Shown: positions 9,083-17,143, counted from the stretch's first letter. The stretch is DNA of 64,000 bases from an uncultured Alphaproteobacteria bacterium (GCA_944392565.1 CALXWX010000002.1:1-64000), one strand, 5' to 3'. Notes: a model not told the origin generated them from the sequence alone. Numbers and translations: made by a program.

Positions 9083-10354
9083 TTATGACGGTAATTGAAT
9101 AAACCAGTCTGGATGCGTTGATAGCAAGTCCATTCCGGCGTCCAAAACCTGGCGATATTCCAAGAAACGCGCCTTGTCTTCTTTACCCAGATTGCTGATT
9201 GCGGGTAATTTGACCGTCATCGGATTTACATGCTTGCCATCTTTGATGATTTCATAGTGCAAATGTGGTCCGGTGGACAGTCCAGTTGACCCCACATACC
9301 CGATTGTCTGACCCTGTTTTACAGTTGTCCCGACAACGACACCCTTGGCAAAACGGGACATATGCGCATACAGTGTTTCATATGATGCATTATGACGCAG
9401 CTTTATATAATTCCCATGCCCATTGTTATAACCGCGCGCAACAACGCGACCCGCACCCGCGGCTGGGATTGGTGTCCCGGTTGATGCACGGAAATCAACA
9501 CCCTTGTGTGCGCGGGTATAACCCAATACTGGGTGTTTACGACTGGTTGAAAAACTGCTGGTGACGCGGGCATTGTTTATTGGTGTGCGTTTCAGTGATT
9601 TTATCGCGCCATTGCCATTTTCGTCATAGTATCCAACCTTGTCATCAGATTTTTTAAACCGATACATTTTGACATTGCCACGCAACGCCTCGAACTGTAC
9701 GGCCAACACGCGACCGTTTTCAACCTTTTTGCCATTTGAAAAGTTTTCTTCATACAACACGGAAAAATGTTGTCCGGCACGAACATCGCGTTCAAAGTCC
9801 ATTTCAAATGCCAATAAATCATAAACTTCGGCTAAAATACCATCTGGAATCCCCGCACGTGCGCCCGCCAGGTAAAAACTGTCCCCATCACGAATTTCCC
9901 CCGCACGATATACCGCACGACGATCTGGTTCGATGTCCTGGGCGCTGCACAGCCATTTGCCGGCATCATCGCATGTTATTTCAACCCGCCGCCATGGGGA
10001 CGGGATAATAACGATTTTGTCAACCGGGGCATCCGGGCTGGTGCGCACAAATTCGATTTTGTCGCGTTCCGCACGCAGATTGGTTATATCAGCATCGGAT
10101 TTTAATACTTTTGCGATTTCCAGCACATCCGCATTGGAAAAACCCTGGTCTATCAATAAATTAGACAGCGTATCCCCCGCCGCGACCACAACAACCGATG
10201 TATGTGCCGCATCCCCCGATAATACAGACGCGCCATCATTATGATTATGCCGTGTAATTAATAATACTACGGCGATGATTGCCAGCACAATTGCCAATGC
10301 CACCACAGCGCGCGCAACATTGGTTGAATTAATAATATCTTTTACTTTTTTCAT
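9083..10354 (-). CDS. M23 family peptidoglycan endopeptidase
   Basis: Membrane-anchored cell-wall hydrolase of the LytM/OapA type. A single N-terminal membrane segment (about residues 14-32) is followed by a periplasmic region with a LysM/OapA-like part and a C-terminal LytM domain. The zinc ligands are visible in HKGVDFR and HLHYE. The start at 10354 (MKKVKDIINS) is chosen because a promoter -10 ends 7 nt before it. An in-frame ATG at 10390 would overlap prmC and lie upstream of that promoter. Probably translated without a leader. Confidence 0.9.
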   Translation of the reverse strand: MKKVKDIINSTNVARAVVALAIVLAIIAVVLLITRHNHNDGASVLSGDAAHTSVVVVAAGDTLSNLLIDQGFSNADVLEIAKVLKSDADITNLRAERDKIEFVRTSPDAPVDKIVIIPSPWRRVEITCDDAGKWLCSAQDIEPDRRAVYRAGEIRDGDSFYLAGARAGIPDGILAEVYDLLAFEMDFERDVRAGQHFSVLYEENFSNGKKVENGRVLAVQFEALRGNVKMYRFKKSDDKVGYYDENGNGAIKSLKRTPINNARVTSSFSTSRKHPVLGYTRAHKGVDFRASTGTPIPAAGAGRVVARGYNNGHGNYIKLRHNASYETLYAHMSRFAKGVVVGTTVKQGQTIGYVGSTGLSTGPHLHYEIIKDGKHVNPMTVKLPAISNLGKEDKARFLEYRQVLDAGMDLLSTHPDWFIQLPS

Positions 10355-10390
10355 GCATCGGATTATAATTGTTTTATGACAATAAATCAA
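10341..10390. promoter_or_regulatory. Divergent promoter sharing one -10
   Basis: Plus strand: TTTACT (10341-10346), 17 nt, TATAAT (10364-10369), then 6 nt to the prmC ATG at 10376. Minus strand: TTGATT (10385-10390), 17 nt, TATAAT (10362-10367), then 7 nt to the ATG at 10354. The two -10 boxes overlap by 4 bp and each -35 lies inside the other gene. Neither start has a Shine-Dalgarno sequence. Confidence 0.7.
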
Positions 10391-11152
10391 GCGTTTGAAA
10401 TCCTGATGCGTGCCGGCGGCATTCGCGCCGCGCGGGTAATAACTGAAAATACGACAAATTTTTCAAAAATAAAAATTTGGCGCATGGCGCGTGCATTGCG
10501 CCGTGGGGTGCCGGTTGCGAAAATAATCCACCAGAAATGGTTCTATGGATTGCGATTTTATACGAATAAATACACACTGGACCCACGCCCAGATACCGAA
10601 ACATTGGTTTCGGCTGTTATATCAGATGTAAATCATAATAACGGTGTGCATATTCTGGATTTAGGCACCGGCACCGGTTGCATTGCCGTGGCATTGGCAA
10701 AAAACATCCCAAACGCGCATGTTTTGGCAATTGAAAAATCGCGCGGCGCGGCGCGCGTTGCACAAAAAAATGTTCGCGATTTAAATGCCACAGACAGCAT
10801 TTCTGTAAAAATTGGCGATTTTACAAAACAAAACATAATCCGCCAACCACGCTTTGACATAATCGTATCAAATCCGCCATATATTGCGCGTGGTGATACG
10901 CGGGTTGATATTGGCGCATCACATGACCCAAAAATGGCACTGTACGCCGCCGATAATGGGTTGGCGGCATATATCGCAATTGCAAAAAATGCGCGCAAAT
11001 GGATTACGCGCGGCGGCAAAATATATCTGGAAATCGGCGACGGGGCGGGGCGCGATGTACGAAAAATATTCACAACCGCCGGATGGAAATTTGTTCGTTC
11101 AGAAATGGACTTGGCTGGAATTGATCGCGTGCTGGTGTTTTCATCCAAATAA
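10376..11152 (+). CDS. prmC: Release factor glutamine methyltransferase PrmC
   Basis: SAM-dependent N5-glutamine methyltransferase that modifies the GGQ motif of peptide release factors. The 258 residues carry the SAM motif LDLGTGTGCIAVAL and the catalytic NPPY in VSNPPYIARGD. The N-terminal domain ends with WYGLRF/DPRPDTETLV-like family segments. The start codon falls where transcription should begin, so the mRNA is probably leaderless. It is convergent with alaS across a shared terminator. Confidence 0.95.
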   Translation: MTINQAFEILMRAGGIRAARVITENTTNFSKIKIWRMARALRRGVPVAKIIHQKWFYGLRFYTNKYTLDPRPDTETLVSAVISDVNHNNGVHILDLGTGTGCIAVALAKNIPNAHVLAIEKSRGAARVAQKNVRDLNATDSISVKIGDFTKQNIIRQPRFDIIVSNPPYIARGDTRVDIGASHDPKMALYAADNGLAAYIAIAKNARKWITRGGKIYLEIGDGAGRDVRKIFTTAGWKFVRSEMDLAGIDRVLVFSSK

Positions 11153-11155
11153 AAA

Positions 11156-11177
11156 CGCCCCAACCGGGGCGCATTTT
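11156..11177. terminator. Bidirectional terminator prmC/alaS
   Basis: CGCCCC (11156-11161) and GGGGCG (11166-11171) form a hairpin with an A run upstream and T run downstream, between convergent genes. Confidence 0.85.
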
Positions 11178-13237
11178 TATTCTGCCAGGGTTCCAACCGA
11201 CATCGTTATACGACGCACACCACTGCTGATCGATTTTTCTTTATTTATTTTTGCGTGCTTTATTTCACCCGTATGATAAACATGCGTTCCACCACACAGT
11301 TCGCATGATACATCGCCGGCGGTAATAACCTTGACTGTGTCGCCATATTTTTCACCAAACAGCGCCATCGCACCGCGTGACTTTGCATCATCTATGGACA
11401 TCTCTTCATGTTTAACATCCATATTTGCATCAATCCATTTATTAACCAAATCTTCGACAGATTGTTTTTCTTCGGCGGTCATTGGGCGCCCAAATGAAAA
11501 GTCGAAACGCACAGAATCTGGTGAAACCTTGGATCCGCGCTGTTCAACATCTTCATTCAGAACATGACGCAATGCGGCTTGTAATAAATGTGTTGCGGTA
11601 TGGGCGCGCGTTGTTTGTGTGCGTACCGCGGAATTAATCACGGTTTTTACCACATCACCAACATGTAAATCCGCCGCCAATGTGCCTTTGTGAATAACAA
11701 TATTATCAACACGACCGGCTTCGCCGACATTCATTACTGTTTGCCCATCCAGATTTTTTAATTCGCCACTGTCGCCAACCTGACCACCCTGGGTGCCATA
11801 GAAATTTGTTTTATCTAATGCAACCTCGACCGCGTCACCTGCCGATGCGCTGGATATAAATTCGCCATCGCGCAGTATTGCCAACACTTTGGATTCCAGT
11901 TTATCGTCTGGGGCATATTTTGTTGTGTCATCTGTTGCCGGCAATTGTGTTTGTGATTCCCACAGTGTGCGCGTTCCCTTGGTATTGGCGCGACTGCGTT
12001 CTTTTTGTTCGCCCATTGCGCGTTCAAATCCCACAACATCAACATCGATATTTTTTTCGCGCAAAATCATTTGCGTCAAATCTAATGGGAAACCATATGT
12101 GTCAAATAACTTGAACGCAATTTCCCCCGGCAAGATATTATTTTGAATTTTTGGAATTTCATTATCCAATAATTTAATCCCATTTTGCAGCATGTCCGCA
12201 AACGCATTTTCTTCGTTTTGAATAATTTCAACAACGCGTTTTTCTTCACGCCCCAATTCTGGATATGCCGCGCCCATTTCGGTAATCAGCGCCGGATACA
12301 GTTTTGATAACAATGCCCCACGATGCCCCAATAATTGCCCATGCCGCATTGCCCGGCGCAGTATTCGGCGAATTACATACCCGCGGTCTGTATTGCTGGG
12401 GATAACGCCATCAGCGATGGCAAAACCAACGGCGCGCAAATGGTCGGCAATAACCTTGAACGATGCAATGTTTTCAGGGGTCTTTTTTACACCAACAATA
12501 TCTTCGGTGGCGCCGATTAATGCAGAAAACAGGTCGGTGTCATAATTATCAACCTTGCCCTGTAATAATGCCGCCCAGCGTTCCAACCCCGCGCCTGTAT
12601 CGACATTTTGCTTTGGCAATGGCGTCAGATTTCCATTTGCATCACGATCGAATTGCATAAAGACATCATTCCAGATTTCAACCCAGCGGTCGTCTTCGTT
12701 TTCAATGTCTGCACCAAAATCATAGAATATTTCCGTGCATGGTCCGCATGGTCCCGTGTCGCCCGCCGACCACCAATTATCTTTATCGCCCAGACGGATT
12801 GCATCTTTGCCCGCAACCTTGCGCCAGATTTCTGTTGATTCGTCGTCCGAAACATGTGTGGTGACACGCAGCCGCGCCGGATCCAGTTTTAATACATTTG
12901 TTAACAAATCCCACGACATTTCAATTGCGCCAGCCTTGAAATAATCACCAAACGACCAGTTCCCCAGCATTTCAAAGAATGTATGATGCCGACCGTCAAA
13001 TCCCACTTCATCTAAATCATTATGCTTTCCACCCGCACGGATGCATTTTTGCACATCTGCAACGCGTGGTGCGAATGCGGGTTCGGTTCCCTGTAAAATT
13101 CCCTTCCATGGGACCATACCGGCAACAGTAAATAATAATGTTGGGTCATTCGGTATCAGCGATGCCGATGGCACGATTTTATGCCCATGTGATTCAAAGT
13201 AATCCAAGAATGTTTTACGAATATCATTGTATTTCAT
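11177..13237 (-). CDS. alaS: Alanyl-tRNA synthetase, C-Ala domain absent
   Basis: Charges tRNA(Ala). The 686-residue protein has the class II catalytic core (starting MKYNDIRKTFLDYF, with FTVAGMVPWK and the DTGPCGPCTEIF segment). It also has the editing domain with zinc ligands HTATH and CELCGGTHV. It ends just after SSGVRRITMSVG, where a typical AlaRS of about 870 residues continues into the C-Ala (DHHA1-like) domain. That domain is absent and the adjoining DNA holds a terminator and prmC, so this is not a frameshift. Start follows an AGGGG site. Confidence 0.95.
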   Translation of the reverse strand: MKYNDIRKTFLDYFESHGHKIVPSASLIPNDPTLLFTVAGMVPWKGILQGTEPAFAPRVADVQKCIRAGGKHNDLDEVGFDGRHHTFFEMLGNWSFGDYFKAGAIEMSWDLLTNVLKLDPARLRVTTHVSDDESTEIWRKVAGKDAIRLGDKDNWWSAGDTGPCGPCTEIFYDFGADIENEDDRWVEIWNDVFMQFDRDANGNLTPLPKQNVDTGAGLERWAALLQGKVDNYDTDLFSALIGATEDIVGVKKTPENIASFKVIADHLRAVGFAIADGVIPSNTDRGYVIRRILRRAMRHGQLLGHRGALLSKLYPALITEMGAAYPELGREEKRVVEIIQNEENAFADMLQNGIKLLDNEIPKIQNNILPGEIAFKLFDTYGFPLDLTQMILREKNIDVDVVGFERAMGEQKERSRANTKGTRTLWESQTQLPATDDTTKYAPDDKLESKVLAILRDGEFISSASAGDAVEVALDKTNFYGTQGGQVGDSGELKNLDGQTVMNVGEAGRVDNIVIHKGTLAADLHVGDVVKTVINSAVRTQTTRAHTATHLLQAALRHVLNEDVEQRGSKVSPDSVRFDFSFGRPMTAEEKQSVEDLVNKWIDANMDVKHEEMSIDDAKSRGAMALFGEKYGDTVKVITAGDVSCELCGGTHVYHTGEIKHAKINKEKSISSGVRRITMSVGTLAE

Positions 13238-13331
13238 TTTATAAAATCCCCTAAATTTATCGGTGCAATTTTAAACACATTACACGCGTGTTTCAATCAG
13301 ATATTTATGTTTTATGGAAAAATATATTAAT

Positions 13332-14156
13332 TTAATCATCGCCCCGCAGGGCTGCTGCATCCAGCATTGTTCGCATTGCCGCATCATATTTTGCCAACGC
13401 GCGCCGATAATGTTCCACTGCGTTGCGTATTGGATGCGCCAGACGCCCATATTTCATTCGTGGTGTATCAATTTCATTTTTTATATAGTTTATTTTGTCC
13501 ATATAAATTGGCACCGCGTCTGGATTTTCATGCTTTGCAAAAATATTTGTAAATGACCACATCATCGCATCCACCGGTGGACGCCAATCCAGACCATCGT
13601 CAATTTTTTGTATGGCATCCATTATTTTTTGTATTGCGCCGAACAAACCATAAATTACCTTGGCGCGTATCAGTGTCCCGGCAAATCCAATATGTGGTCG
13701 TGCCAGTTCGACATTTTCGCCATCAATATCAAAATCAGACGGATTTTCCATCACACGCAATAAATCACAAACACGATGTCGAATGATTACCGCATTTTGA
13801 ATTATTGCAAAATTGTCATTTGATACATTTGGAATATCCAGATTAACCAACATATCATCATCATCACAGAAAATAAACCAGTCTGGATAATTATTGCCGG
13901 CGCGTATTGCCGCATCTGCAATTGCCATTCGCGCGCGCAGTGTCCCGATGTTTTCAACGCCATTTATAATTTGCAAATCCCCACAGTACCCCAGTTTGCG
14001 AATTTGTCGCCGCGATACTGTTGCCATTGGATTATCATTATATATAACCAGTATAAATTTCTGGCACAGTTTCCCCAGCGCCGGCACAGATATTTTTAAT
14101 AATTCTGTGTTCATGGTTGTTAATCCAACGACGATATTATTTTTTTTGCGCATCAT
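13332..14156 (-). CDS. GT-A glycosyltransferase-like protein
   Basis: Probable sugar transferase; family assignment is by fold-like features only. The product (about 274 residues from ATG 14156) begins MMRKKNNIVVGLTTMN, has a FCDDDDM acidic metal motif at about residues 108-114 and a mid-region GENIGTLRARMAI-like segment seen in GT-2 type enzymes. The start is chosen because TTGCAA-17-TACAAT ends 7 nt upstream and no Shine-Dalgarno is present. It has no operon partner. The acceptor and donor are unknown. Confidence 0.6.
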   Translation of the reverse strand: MMRKKNNIVVGLTTMNTELLKISVPALGKLCQKFILVIYNDNPMATVSRRQIRKLGYCGDLQIINGVENIGTLRARMAIADAAIRAGNNYPDWFIFCDDDDMLVNLDIPNVSNDNFAIIQNAVIIRHRVCDLLRVMENPSDFDIDGENVELARPHIGFAGTLIRAKVIYGLFGAIQKIMDAIQKIDDGLDWRPPVDAMMWSFTNIFAKHENPDAVPIYMDKINYIKNEIDTPRMKYGRLAHPIRNAVEHYRRALAKYDAAMRTMLDAAALRGDD

Positions 14157-14163
14157 GACGATG

Positions 14164-14216
14164 ATTGTAAATAAAAGTTTATAAAATTGCAATCGCTTAC
14201 TTGTTTATGATATAAT
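14164..14216. promoter_or_regulatory. Divergent promoters sharing a palindromic -35
   Basis: TTGCAA at 14187-14192 is its own complement. On the minus strand it stands 17 nt from TACAAT (14164-14169), which ends 7 nt before an ATG. On the plus strand it stands 18 nt from TATAAT (14211-14216), which drives the membrane-protein gene at 14255. Confidence 0.6.
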
Positions 14217-14254
14217 AAAAATAATTATTACAGCAGGTACAGGGAACACAACAC

Positions 14255-14731
14255 ATGAAACCAACAATGTTATTTGCAATCGTTGCATTGGTTGCAATTA
14301 TATTGGCATCGTCATTTGGATTGCAATTGGCGCCAAATGAACCAATTGCGATTGCGCCAGATATGGTTGCAAATGTATTATATGTATGCCCGGGCGCCAG
14401 TGTGTTTTGGGATGGTTTTTCCACAGCACTGCAACCATTTACGCGCTATTTAATAATCGCATTGTTTTTTGTAATAATGTTGCTGTTGTTCAGTTGGGGG
14501 TGGGCGCTGTATCAAAATTTACTGTCCGATTCATTCAAACGGGACAGCTTCAAGAAACCGTGGCAATTAACCAAGTTAACATTTTGGGCGGCGGTAATTG
14601 TTGCAATTTTTGTCATGACACCAAATTATTTTCGCAGTGTTCATGTTGACGGTGCGCCCGGCGAATGGGTTTTGTGCGACAGTAATACGCCCGGTGCGCG
14701 TGCGGTTCGTGCGGATGCGGTGCATCGTTAA
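14255..14731 (+). CDS. Hypothetical inner-membrane protein
   Basis: I do not recognise the family. The 158 residues contain three likely membrane helices at about 5-24, 62-85 and 107-125. A short loop between the first two includes CPGASVFWDGFS, and a final extramembrane tail of about 30 residues contains one Cys. It has a convincing promoter 38 nt upstream but no clear Shine-Dalgarno sequence. It stands alone, divergent from the glycosyltransferase-like gene. Confidence 0.7.
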   Translation: MKPTMLFAIVALVAIILASSFGLQLAPNEPIAIAPDMVANVLYVCPGASVFWDGFSTALQPFTRYLIIALFFVIMLLLFSWGWALYQNLLSDSFKRDSFKKPWQLTKLTFWAAVIVAIFVMTPNYFRSVHVDGAPGEWVLCDSNTPGARAVRADAVHR

Positions 14732-14790
14732 ATACGATGCTGTATAAATTTGTCAACATTTGATGTAATTCATAATTTATAAATATGCTC

Positions 14791-14966
14791 TTGACTTAAA
14801 CGCCCGAATTCTCTACGATTCGAACAAGCAGGACGGGCAATGTCCATGAAATGCAATGTGTTGCGACATTTAATTTCTATAAAATGTTTTGCAACGGCGG
14901 ATTTCATCGACATTGCCTATGGACTGCCGGACACCTTGTATAAATTTATATGAAAGGAGAAACATT
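14791..14966 (+). promoter_or_regulatory. HU promoter and structured leader
   Basis: Promoter TTGACT (14791-14796), 17 nt, TACGAT (14814-14819). The leader of about 140 nt folds into a long hairpin. GGCAATGTC (14836-14844) pairs with GACATTGCC (14909-14917), ATGAAAT (14846-14852) with ATTTCAT (14901-14907), and GTTGC (14860-14864) with GCAAC (14891-14895). ACAAG (14824-14828) and CTTGT (14935-14939) can close the base. The Shine-Dalgarno AAGGAG lies downstream and outside the hairpin. Confidence 0.6.
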
Positions 14967-15239
14967 ATGAACAAACAGCAATTGATTGAAGCAATCGCGA
15001 ACGAAGTTGAAGTAACCAAGGCAACTGCTGCGGCATGCTTGGATGCATTCATCAACACCGTTACAAAAGTTTTGAAAAAGAAGGGCGAAGTTCGCTTGGT
15101 TGGCTTTGGTACATTTACAACCGCAAAACGCAAGGCTACAACCGGTCGCAACCCACAGACGGGTGCTGCGATAAAGATTCCGGCATCAACCCAGCCGAAA
15201 TTCAAACCGGGCAAGGCATTAAAAGATGCGTTGAATTAA
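14967..15239 (+). CDS. hup: HU family DNA-binding protein
   Basis: Small nucleoid protein that binds and bends DNA as a dimer. The 90 residues (MNKQQLIEAIANEVEVTKATA...) include the DNA-arm stretch GRNPQTGAAIKIPAS and the RLVGFGTF core typical of HU. The start at 14967 follows AAGGAGAAACATT; upstream in-frame codons fall within the leader hairpin. The gene is monocistronic, with a long leader and a strong terminator. Confidence 0.97.
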   Translation: MNKQQLIEAIANEVEVTKATAAACLDAFINTVTKVLKKKGEVRLVGFGTFTTAKRKATTGRNPQTGAAIKIPASTQPKFKPGKALKDALN

Positions 15240-15240
15240 T

Positions 15241-15273
15241 AAAAAAATTCCGCCAATTGGCGGAATTTTTTTA
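15241..15273 (+). terminator. HU terminator
   Basis: A-rich start, stem AATTCCGCCAATTGGCGGAATT and a T run, immediately after the HU stop codon. Confidence 0.9.
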
Positions 15274-15400
15274 TAATAAGGATATATGCGCGCGCCGCCT
15301 GCAAGTAAAATCCGGGTTGTAAATCTGCGTTTGTGTTAAACGCGTTTTCTAAATTTTTCATTTTTACCATTATATGCCCCCAAAATTTTCTATTAAAAAA

Positions 15401-15546
15401 ACACCGTCGTGATTAATGACGGTTGGAGGTTAAGAGCTATTACAAGAAATAGTGTTGCTTATTCATTATATTCGCAACCCTCCAACCTGTGTCGGAGTTA
15501 TTCTTGTATCGAGGCTCTTACACCCCACATTGGTAATCATCCAATG
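15401..15546 (+). ncRNA. Pseudoknotted RNA element, copy 1
   Basis: Non-coding, structured and repeated at 40229-40391. Helices: ACCGTC/GACGGT (15403-15408, 15418-15423); A, GGTTGGAGG/CCTCCAACC (15421-15429, 15479-15487); B, TAAGAGC/GCTCTTA (15431-15437, 15514-15520); C, TACAAGAA/TTCTTGTA (15441-15448, 15501-15508); D, GTTGC/GCAAC (15454-15458, 15474-15478); E, CATTGG/CCAATG (15528-15533, 15541-15546). B and C cross A, making a pseudoknot. B, C, E and the 5' helix all differ in sequence in the other copy but remain paired. The strand is inferred. It lies between the HU terminator and the lemA promoter. I do not recognise the family. Confidence 0.75.
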
Positions 15547-15597
15547 CGCAACTATTATAACATTTATGTTTATATTTACCATAAAAAATTATGGGAC

Positions 15598-15626
15598 TTG
15601 AATTTAATTCAATCAGTATATAAAAT
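15598..15626 (+). promoter_or_regulatory. lemA promoter
   Basis: TTGAAT (15598-15603), 17 nt, TAAAAT (15621-15626), about 38 nt before the lemA start codon. Confidence 0.65.
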
Positions 15627-15663
15627 ATGTATATAAAGATATTTTATCAAAAGGGGGTTCTTT

Positions 15664-16203
15664 ATGTGGATAACGATAGCGGTAATAGCGGTTGTTTTAT
15701 TGTATTTTATTGCGGTGTACAATGGTTTGATTGCCCGCCGAAACCAGGCACACGAAGCATGGTCGACAATCGACACACAATTAAAACGCCGTTATGATTT
15801 AATTCCTAATCTGGTTGAAACAGTGCGGGGCGCGGCAAAACACGAACGCGAAACATTGGAATCGGTCACGCGTGCGCGCGATGCGGCGATGGCGGCGAAT
15901 GGTCCGACCAAGGCGGATGCCGAAAATCATTTAACGGAAACATTAAAAAGTATGTTTGCATTGTCTGAAAATTATCCGACATTGCGTGCAAATGAAAATT
16001 TCTTGGAATTGCAACGCGAATTGACCGACACTGAAACGAAAATCCAGGCGGCGCGCCAATTTTATAATAATGTTGTCATGGGATTAAATACACAAATTGA
16101 ACAGTTCCCATCAAATATTGTTGCGCGCATGTTCAATATCACCCCAGAAAAACTGTTTGAAATGGCAGAATCTGAAAAACAGACACCAAAAGTAAAGTTC
16201 TAG
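15664..16203 (+). CDS. LemA family protein
   Basis: Membrane-anchored helical-bundle protein of unknown function. The 179 residues have one N-terminal membrane segment (about 3-22). The family signature follows: YNGLIARRNQAHEAWSTID, LKRRYDLIPNLVETV and the later FYNNVVMGLNTQIEQFPSN. The start follows AAAGGGGG. LemA often neighbours TPM-domain proteins, but none is adjacent here. Confidence 0.93.
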   Translation: MWITIAVIAVVLLYFIAVYNGLIARRNQAHEAWSTIDTQLKRRYDLIPNLVETVRGAAKHERETLESVTRARDAAMAANGPTKADAENHLTETLKSMFALSENYPTLRANENFLELQRELTDTETKIQAARQFYNNVVMGLNTQIEQFPSNIVARMFNITPEKLFEMAESEKQTPKVKF

Positions 16204-16225
16204 TTTCTGGGCATACAGAAAATAC

Positions 16226-16363
16226 TTGATTTTTGTTAAAAAACACTATAAACTGAACCCCGCTGGATAACCAGAACTGATTAAGTCGCACGCACTTTTG
16301 GTCATGCGTATGATAAGGATTCTGTGAAATGTCCGGCACCATAAAAACCAAAAGGATAAAATT
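16226..16363 (+). promoter_or_regulatory. rpsD promoter and leader
   Basis: TTGATT (16226-16231), 15 nt, TATAAA (16247-16252), followed by a leader of about 105 nt before rpsD. The leader length is compatible with S4 autoregulation, but I could not draw a convincing structure by eye. Confidence 0.45.
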
Positions 16364-16996
16364 ATGGCAAGAGCAGGCGCAAAGCGCAGCACACGTAAAT
16401 TAAAAATCGGACGCAGTTTGGGCGTCAACCTGTGGGGTCAGGCAAAATCCCCATTTAACAAGCGTAAATATAAACCTGGTCAGCATGGACCAACATCCCG
16501 TGGTGGCAATTCGTCTGATTATGCAAAACAGATGCGTGCAAAACAGACATTAAAGGGCTATTACGGCAATATTGGTGAAAAGAAATTCCGTGCGTATTAT
16601 TTAGAGGCATCTAATATGCGTGGCGACACCCCAGATAACTTAATTGGGTTGTTGGAACGCCGTTTGGATGCGGTTGTATATCGTTCTAAATTGGCACCAA
16701 CCGTATTCTCTGCGCGCCAATTGGTCAGCCACGGTCATATTTATGTTAATGGCAAACGCGTTAAAATTGCATCGTACCAGGTTAAACCCGGCGATGTAAT
16801 CACCGTCAGTGACAAGGCAAAGCAAATGCCATTGGTCGTATTGGCGTTGGAATCTGCGGAACGTGCATTCCCAGATTACATCAATGTCGACAGTGCGAAT
16901 TTCACCGCGACATTTACACGCGTCCCATTATTCGAAGATGTTCCATATCCGGTTCAAATGTTCCCGGAATTGGTTGTCGAATTTTATTCGCGTTAA
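16364..16996 (+). CDS. rpsD: 30S ribosomal protein S4
   Basis: Primary 16S rRNA-binding protein of the small subunit. The 210 residues include the N-terminal S4 domain and the C-terminal RNA-binding S4 fold around [31 protein letters not shown] and [10 protein letters not shown]. The zinc-binding Cys residues of some S4 proteins are absent. The start follows AAAAGGATAAAATT. It is a single gene with its own leader and terminator. Confidence 0.98.
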   Translation: MARAGAKRSTRKLKIGRSLGVNLWGQAKSPFNKRKYKPGQHGPTSRGGNSSDYAKQMRAKQTLKGYYGNIGEKKFRAYYLEASNMRGDTPDNLIGLLERRLDAVVYRSKLAPTVFSARQLVSHGHIYVNGKRVKIASYQVKPGDVITVSDKAKQMPLVVLALESAERAFPDYINVDSANFTATFTRVPLFEDVPYPVQMFPELVVEFYSR

Positions 16997-17021
16997 TAAT
17001 GCACAGTTGTGTGAAAGGACG

Positions 17022-17050
17022 AAATCCCGCCAATTTTGGCGGGATTTTTG
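17022..17050 (+). terminator. rpsD terminator
   Basis: AAATCCCGCCAA pairs with TTGGCGGGATTT, followed by a T run. Confidence 0.88.
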
Positions 17051-17079
17051 TTGATTTATATTTAATTGGATTATATAAT
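17051..17079 (+). promoter_or_regulatory. Promoter of the trpS leader ORF
   Basis: TTGATT (17051-17056), 17 nt, TATAAT (17074-17079), ending 7 nt before ATG 17087. Confidence 0.65.
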
Positions 17080-17086
17080 AATTGCC

Positions 17087-17143
17087 ATGAAACCAAACAT
17101 GATGTTTTTATCAGCATTTTGCTGGCGCGGTGGCGCCCAATAG
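17087..17143 (+). CDS. Candidate leader peptide upstream of trpS
   Basis: An 18-codon ORF, MKPNMMFLSAFCWRGGAQ, begins exactly where the TATAAT promoter should start transcription, so it would be translated without a leader. It carries one Trp codon (17123-17125), at the foot of a perfect hairpin GGCGC-GGTG-GCGCC (17124-17137). It ends 86 nt before trpS. A second, weaker TATAAT (17198-17203) lies closer to trpS. A tryptophan-sensing role is inferred from position and the Trp codon; a chance ORF is possible. Confidence 0.4.
   Translation: MKPNMMFLSAFCWRGGAQ

Noticed and set aside
14824-14939. HU leader hairpin as 4.5S/SRP RNA or 6S RNA
   Set aside because: The GGAA tetraloop and GGTCAGG-type motif of SRP RNA are absent, and the long perfect stem lacks the central bubble of 6S RNA. 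It is kept as an unassigned leader.
15409-15636. Short frame with a VAYSLYSQPSN segment, similar to one at 40191-40388
   Set aside because: The similarity comes from the conserved DNA of the RNA element. Helix strands change in ways that keep base pairing, not amino acids.
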